Position numbers and translations under genes: made by a program. Source: Chrysochromulina tobinii (Eukaryota; Haptophyta; Prymnesiales; Chrysochromulinaceae). From it: a DNA stretch of 20,483 nt. The DNA lies in contig JWZX01001513.1 of assembly GCA_001275005.1 (NCBI GenBank), positions 1 through 20,483 of the forward strand, read 5' to 3'. Positions 16,801-20,483 of this stretch are shown piece after piece. Below the pieces are notes generated by a model. That model did not search any database and was not told where the DNA came from. It saw only the letters and a list, made by a program, of their open reading frames with translations. The first letter of the stretch is position 1. Each line of letters opens with the position of its first letter.

Positions 16801-19020
16801 CCTCGCCGTTGCCCTCGGCAAGGTCCTTGAGACCGTCGGCGCCCGCCATCAAGTAGTCTTGCGCCTGCTCCGCCAAGAATTGAGCTTGTTCGTGGGGCAT
16901 GCCAAGAGCTTCAAGTTTGCGCGCCGCTTCCTCCCGGGCACGTGTCAGCCCATCCTCCAGAAGCTCCTGCGCGAGCTCCTGCCCTCTATCCACGGCCTGC
17001 TTCAGCACCTTGTTCAGCAGCGCCTCTGGGCTGCGCACTAGCTCCGCCGCGATCTCTTCGTCAGGCATCATCGTCAGCACCTCGCGAACTATCCACACGA
17101 CGCGCGCATCGAAACTGCGCTGCTGAAGGCGCTCGCTGATCCAGTGCAACGTCATGGACTTGGCACAGCGCAAGGCCGCATCACCACCGCCGCCGTGAAA
17201 TTTAGCGGCAAAGAAGCTGCTGGCGAGCTTTGGCGGGTCGTATAGGGCCGCCAGCAGTTTATCGCCGTCAAGCAGAGCCTCGAGCTCTTCGATGGCCTGA
17301 TCCACGTCTTCGTCTTTCGCGCCGTACTCGACTAACTTGTGTCTTATCATCCGAACCAGCACGTCCTTCATCTCCGTCGCTTTCTCGCGGCTGCCCTGCT
17401 TTGCGGCGCGCAGCACCAGATCAAACATGATCGCCGGCAGCGCGTGCGGCTTTGCGGTGGCGAGAGTGATGATTGCTGGCTCCGTCAGCATTGCGTCTCT
17501 CGGCGGCGTCACATGAGAGGATGCGCCACCGCAGAGCGATTCAAGCTCCCCGACGAGCAGGCCCACGCACGAGTTGACGAGAAACTCGGTGGTGCTGCCG
17601 CCCGCAAGTGCCTTGGGGATGTGTGGACGGATGGTCGTTGCTAGCACCTCTTTCACGGTCGATTGAGTGAATGCCTTCTTCAGCTCCTCAGTCGAGCAGT
17701 GGGACAGCAGCACCGTGGCAAATGCGAGGAACTGCGACGAGACGGAGCCGCGCGAGGCGGCAGCGGCTTCGAAGTGAGCGGCCGAGAGTTTCTCGAGGTG
17801 GAGCGCACTGACCAGGTTTTGCACATCGTCGATGGGCACTGCCATTGTTTCTTGGAGCCCGTATTCAAGCGTGGCCCTAAGCAGGGACTGAATTAGCGTC
17901 GTCGAGGTGGACGGCAACTTCTTCACCACTTCTTTGCCAACATCTTCTTGAATGAGCTGTGCACGGCTGAGCACGACGGTCCGAACAAGCACCCAGGCGA
18001 AAGAAAAGAGCGCTCCGGCGTGCTTGCCGTCGCTGTCGAGGCACGCGAGAATCATGTCGCCAACCCCTGTCTGAGCATCTAACTTCGTGATCGCCGCAGC
18101 AGCCTTCTCGATGGCCGACTTGAAAACGCCCTGCAACTTCTCTCGAAGGTGGGTGTCGTTAAACGGAAGGCGCTCTAGCAAGGCACGCAGTAGCTCTGGC
18201 ACGGCTCTCGTCGCCAGCTCCTGCACCAGCTTTTCGTGGTCGCCCTCCTGCTGCAACGCTAAGCGCAGCACCTGCGACAAGGGTCGAGATATCCGAGGCA
18301 CAGCTCAGGTGCCAGACATCCGACGGCATCAGAGCGCGAGCGCAGCCATTCGCGCGCTCGGACGCTCACCTTTTCGGCCATGCGCTCGGGGTGGAGGGCG
18401 AGCTCGCGCAGCGCACTGTCGGGCAGCTTCTCGACGAGCGTGTCGATCTTGTCGAGATGCTCTTTCTCGATCACTTTGCCGAGGAGGTCATGCGTGCAAC
18501 GCGTGGCCAGAGCGCGCACCAATTCAGGGGCTTCGTCGTAGACATCGTAGGCGAGCGAGAGGGCATGCGCCGGAGTCTGCAGGACCTTTTGGAACTCATC
18601 CTCGTCAAGCATTTCTGCGAAGGCCGCCGCTAGGCGCTCAAGTTGCTTGGGCTCAAGCTTGAGAGTGAGCTTCTCGAGGGCCGACTGTATCAGCGTGTTC
18701 TTGAGCTTCAGCAGGATATCCTCCACCAGCCCCGAGGAGCGCAGAGAGTCGTGCATGGAGGCAAGGGCCTCGAAAAGGTCTGAACCCGCTATCTTGATAG
18801 ATTTCGCCCAGTCCGCCAAGAATCGCGCTTGATCTGGGGGCACGCCAAGAGCTTCCAGTTCGGCCAGCACGTCCGGCTCGGCCGGCTGGTTAGGAGCCTG
18901 CCCTGCTACCTCTGGCGTCTCCTCGGTTTCGTTCCGCGTCGACGCAAGGCTGCGTGTGGAGCCAGCCCCGATGGTACAAGTATCACTGTCCGCCGCTGCC
19001 TCTACGTCAACGGGGGCCAT
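10816..19020 (-). CDS. Giant XK-related-like multipass membrane protein fused to a leucine-rich repeat array (4 exons)
   Basis: Exons 19020-18370, 18271-13755, 13654-11234 and 10900-10816 join to 7674 nt (2558 codons with stop). Each junction restores a motif: MAEK-VLRLAL; GALTNI-D-LSHNWLG; GALTKM-S-LCHNKLDEQ. ATG 19020 is the first ATG in a frame that otherwise opens with GTG. Residues 1-720 are helical and soluble-looking. About 725-1040 holds 7-8 hydrophobic segments, including FLPIFDLISDIVVAAG (~744) and LESAPQAIIQL (~988), patterns like those of XK-related scramblases (D-x-x-x-D helix, E-x-x-P-Q helix). From about 1050 LRRs appear, divergent at first and then regular 28-30-residue LxxLxLxxN repeats of the ribonuclease-inhibitor/NLR class to the end, closing with a degenerate repeat. 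No NACHT or Walker A motif was seen. By family analogy XKR proteins move lipids across the plasma membrane; scramblase activity and ligand sensing here are inference. Confidence 0.85.
10901..11233 (-). other. Intron 3 of the XKR-like/LRR gene (GT-AG, 333 bp)
   Basis: On the minus strand the donor AAATGAG|GTACGT (11234/11233) is phase 2. The acceptor is preceded by a strong polypyrimidine tract (CCCTCTCTCTCTGTGCGCAG, 10901-10920). Joining AG to C makes Ser and continues a correct LRR (LTKM-S-LCHNKLDEQAERAL) to a stop at 10816. Confidence 0.88.
10926..11034. repeat. Imperfect 47-bp repeat inside intron 3 of the LRR gene
   Basis: Units with the shared core GATGGCAGGAT and GCAAGGAAG start at 10954 and 11001 (47 nt apart), with a more degraded relative at about 10926. 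They lie wholly within the intron and show no coding role. Confidence 0.7.
11240..13650 (-). repeat. Tandem LRR-coding repeat array with near-identical units
   Basis: On the minus strand, modules recur many times. AGAKHVAKMLGVNG-like modules lie near 13235, 13055, 12880, 12455 and 11395. TYTAEGITAIADALR modules lie near 12770, 12650, 12180 and 11290. TLKELDIS and NKETKLASLN modules also recur. Several are nearly identical at the nucleotide level over more than 40 bp, which indicates recent duplication or gene conversion. The larger period is about two LRRs (170-180 bp). Confidence 0.9.
11631..11684 (-). repeat. 27-bp exact tandem duplication inside the LRR exon
   Basis: The units 11631-11657 and 11658-11684 are identical and in frame. 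They duplicate nine codons (QRDQTTADF) within a non-LRR insert that begins SLCGI and ends with DAILLASDL. The insert interrupts the LRR array near its C-terminal end. Confidence 0.92.
13655..13754 (-). other. Intron 2 of the XKR-like/LRR gene (GT-AG, 100 bp)
   Basis: Minus-strand donor ATCGA|GTAAGT (13755/13754) is phase 2. The acceptor follows TCGTTTGTTGCGCAG (ends 13655). The splice creates Asp and completes the LRR LTNI-D-LSHNWLGAEG. Without splicing the upstream frame stops at once in TAA within the donor. Confidence 0.9.
18272..18369 (-). other. Intron 1 of the XKR-like/LRR gene (GT-AG, 98 bp)
   Basis: Minus-strand donor GAAAAG|GTGAGC (18370/18369) and acceptor CTTGTCGCAG|GTGCTG (18272/18271) are both phase 0. 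The join yields MAEK-VLRLALQQEGD in a continuous helical region. Both flanking frames end or begin only within this interval. Unlike the DNMT5 introns, it shows no direct repeat at its ends. Confidence 0.87.
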
Positions 19021-19232
19021 TGGATTGTCCTTGCGAACGAACAGCACACATGTAGAGCATCAACATATGGACGTGCATCAGAGTGTGCACCATCAGTGTG
19101 ACGGCGAGGGTGGCTGTGGCGACGGAGGTGGAGGAGGAGGCGGGTGCGGAGATGACGATGGTGAAGGACTTGAGGGCGGGAGCACATCCTTGGCGTGGAG
19201 GGCTTGGCGATGGAGGCGATAGTGGAGGCGAT

Positions 19233-19287
<55 letters not shown>
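19233..19287. repeat. (CAG)18 microsatellite upstream of the XKR-like/LRR gene
   Basis: An uninterrupted run of CAG/GCA triplets lies about 210 bp upstream of the inferred start codon of the minus-strand gene. In a plus-strand ORF it would code 18 Ala, but that ORF has no other support. Confidence 0.93.
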
Positions 19288-19288
<1 letters not shown>

Positions 19289-19351
19289 GACGGTAGGGTC
19301 GGGATGGGCGGGGTGGCGCGAGAGCGCGCTTCCCACCATGGTCCTGAAAGA

Positions 19352-19433
19352 CCACATGTCTTTTGGAACTCGACGGCGCAGAAAGTAATCATTCTGTCGA
19401 GTTCCAAACCGTGGAGCTCCAAAAATCATGTGG
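19352..19433. repeat. Inverted repeat / potential hairpin
   Basis: The 13-nt arms TTTGGAACTCGAC (19362-19374) and GTCGAGTTCCAAA (19396-19408) are perfectly complementary with a 21-nt loop. Outer arms CCACATG (19352-19358) and CATGTGG (19427-19433) are also complementary, and a second partial match (GAGCTCCAAAA) lies between. It may be a cruciform, a structured transcript or a remnant of a small inverted-repeat element. Confidence 0.75.
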
Positions 19434-19978
19434 AGTGCTGCTGCTCCTGTGAAACGTCTATGAATTCAATCGCTCTCAATGCAGTAAACCAATAGTACGG
19501 GCCGCTATTCGCAGCGACGGCTGCCACGGCGGCGCGCACGCGCGCGCCGCGGTGTCGTCTCCCCTTGGAGCAGTACAAGCATGACCCGACCTGTCTCACA
19601 CATGCACCAGCGCGCCGCGCGGCACCCGCCCTTGCCGTGCGGAGCCCGCGCCGCGATCACGGCCGCGCGCGCGCCGCGCGCCCCACCGCCCCTGGCACGC
19701 GTGCGCGACTGGAGTAGGTGCACCCCCCGCGCAGACTCGCACACCTTCTTGCTCCAGGCCATGTTATCAAAACTTCTGCTGCGTTACTGAGGTAGATTTA
19801 TTAGAACCACGCGATGCATGAAATTGAAAACGAGTACCCGACCGCCGCGCATGGAGTACCGGTGGTGAACGGCGCGCATTCAACGAAGAATCAAGGACTT
19901 ACTGGCGAGCGCCCCCCCAGTCCAGTCCCCTGCCATCAGACCACCATGGATTGCAGTGCAGCCTCTCTACTCCGAGAC

Positions 19979-20022
19979 CTATCTCCCATGCTATCTCCCA
20001 TGCTATCTCCCATGCTATCTCC
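19979..20022. repeat. 12-bp tandem repeat (CTATCTCCCATG), 3.7 copies
   Basis: Exact copies start at 19979, 19991 and 20003, and a partial copy at 20015. They lie just downstream of the Pro/Tyr-rich gene on the minus strand, probably in its 3' untranslated region. Confidence 0.93.
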
Positions 20023-20101
20023 TCGGCAGCGAGAGCGTCGTAATGAGCGCCGCGTCTGGTCCCTCAGGGAGGTCATCAGGGAGAGCCGCGCGGCTTCGCC
20101 G

Positions 20102-20483
20102 TCAGTGCCAGCCGGGATGCGGGTAGCCCAAGTAGGCATGCTGCGCGGGGGGCGGGTAGCCGGGGTAGGCATGCGGCGGGTATCCGGGCGGCGGCAGGTA
20201 GCCCATCGGCGGGTAGCCGGGCGCGGGCGGCAGGTAATGCGGCGGGTAGCCTGTGTAAGCATGCGGCGGCGGGTAGTTCGGCGGCGGGTAGTTCGGCGGC
20301 GGGTATCCCTGGACTGGAGGGTATGTCGGCGGAGGGACGCCGCTACCTGGGTATGCGCTCACGACGGCGCCATCACCAGGGTACGCGGCAGTCACTGGCG
20401 CAGGCGTCGTCGTCGTGAGCGCGGCCACCGGCGGCGGCGGCAGCGGCGGCGGCGGGGGGGCGGCCGGCGGCGGCGGCATGGGC
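20102..20483 (-). CDS. Pro/Tyr-rich protein with YPPP/GYPP repeats (C-terminal end, partial at right edge)
   Basis: The minus frame runs from the window edge to a TGA at 20104-20102. A possible ATG lies at 20479, but the frame is still open upstream, so it may be internal. The visible 125 residues start with poly-Pro/Ala and continue as repeats of PNYPPP, GYPPP, HAYPGYPP and similar, ending YPHPGWH. Such XYPPX tails occur on many unrelated eukaryotic proteins (annexins, rhodopsin tails, RNA-binding and membrane adaptor proteins) and often mediate weak multivalent contacts. The part that would identify the family lies outside the window. No membrane segment or signal peptide is seen. Confidence 0.6.
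   Translation of the reverse strand, partial: PMPPPPAAPPPPPLPPPPVAALTTTTPAPVTAAYPGDGAVVSAYPGSGVPPPTYPPVQGYPPPNYPPPNYPPPHAYTGYPPHYLPPAPGYPPMGYLPPPGYPPHAYPGYPPPAQHAYLGYPHPGWH

Larger units (their letters stand above)
19021..20101. other. Upstream/intergenic region of the XKR-like/LRR gene
   Basis: About 1.1 kb lies between the start of the LRR gene and the stop of the Pro/Tyr-rich gene, both on the minus strand. It should include the 3' end of the latter and the promoter of the former. It contains a CAG repeat, an inverted repeat and a 12-bp repeat (listed separately) and a very GC-rich CG-alternating stretch (about 19520-19690). The small ORFs here are low-complexity and not convincing. Confidence 0.6.

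Noticed and set aside
19083-19388. 101-aa plus ORF with 18 Ala
   Set aside because: Most of its length is low complexity from the CAG repeat; no domain, no splice support, and it lies in the upstream region of the minus gene.
19505-19762. 85-aa Arg/Ala-rich minus ORF
   Set aside because: It lies in an extremely GC-rich stretch where open frames arise by chance. No domain or neighbour supports it.
19936-20262. 108-aa minus ORF containing MGDS repeats
   Set aside because: It is in a different frame from the Pro/Tyr-rich gene it overlaps, and its repeat comes from the 12-bp tandem repeat.

Overview
The window looks like nuclear DNA from a GC-rich unicellular alga. It holds long intron-poor coding exons, short spliceosomal introns (some with GC donors), many trinucleotide repeats, and protein families typical of haptophyte or similar algal genomes: a DNMT5-type methyltransferase, Tudor-like 'HDDGDEEDL' domains, and leucine-rich repeats with an 'SLCGI...D-Q-T-x-A-D-F' insert. 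The haptophyte placement is an inference from family resemblance and was not tested. There is no bacterial operon structure, and I saw no rRNA, tRNA or CRISPR.

Layout. (1) 1-2254, minus strand: the 5' three quarters of a kilobase-scale helical, acidic protein gene, open to the left edge with no stop. (2) 2255-2471: a short divergent promoter with a 27-bp direct repeat. (3) 2472-10038, plus strand: one gene that simple ORF calling breaks into four pieces. Joined across three introns, it reads in frame as a 2377-residue DNMT5-type protein: Tudor-like reader(s), cytosine-C5 methyltransferase, Cys-rich RING-like module, SNF2 ATPase. (4) 10039-10815: a tail-to-tail intergenic region with a 75-bp repeat and a G-rich degenerate repeat. 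(5) 10816-19020, minus strand: a second four-exon gene. Joined in frame it gives about 2557 residues: a helical N-terminal region, a 7-8-pass membrane domain resembling XK-related (XKR) lipid scramblases, and a very long leucine-rich repeat (LRR) C-terminus. (6) 19021-20101: upstream and intergenic DNA with a CAG repeat, an inverted repeat and a 12-bp repeat. (7) 20102-20483, minus strand: the C-terminal end of a Pro/Tyr-rich 'YPPP' protein that reaches the right edge.

The two most interesting points are these. First, the three introns of the DNMT5 gene are all bounded by direct repeats of exon sequence, with splice points at the same place in both copies. Two use GC donors, two share a 10-bp periodic core, and one is two exact 75-bp units. 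This looks like recent intron gain by duplication or introner insertion. Second, the minus-strand giant joins a scramblase-like membrane domain to an NLR-style LRR array in one polypeptide, which suggests (inference only) a sensor coupled to a membrane effector. The methyltransferase and LRR genes are convergent neighbours, and nothing in the sequence links their functions.
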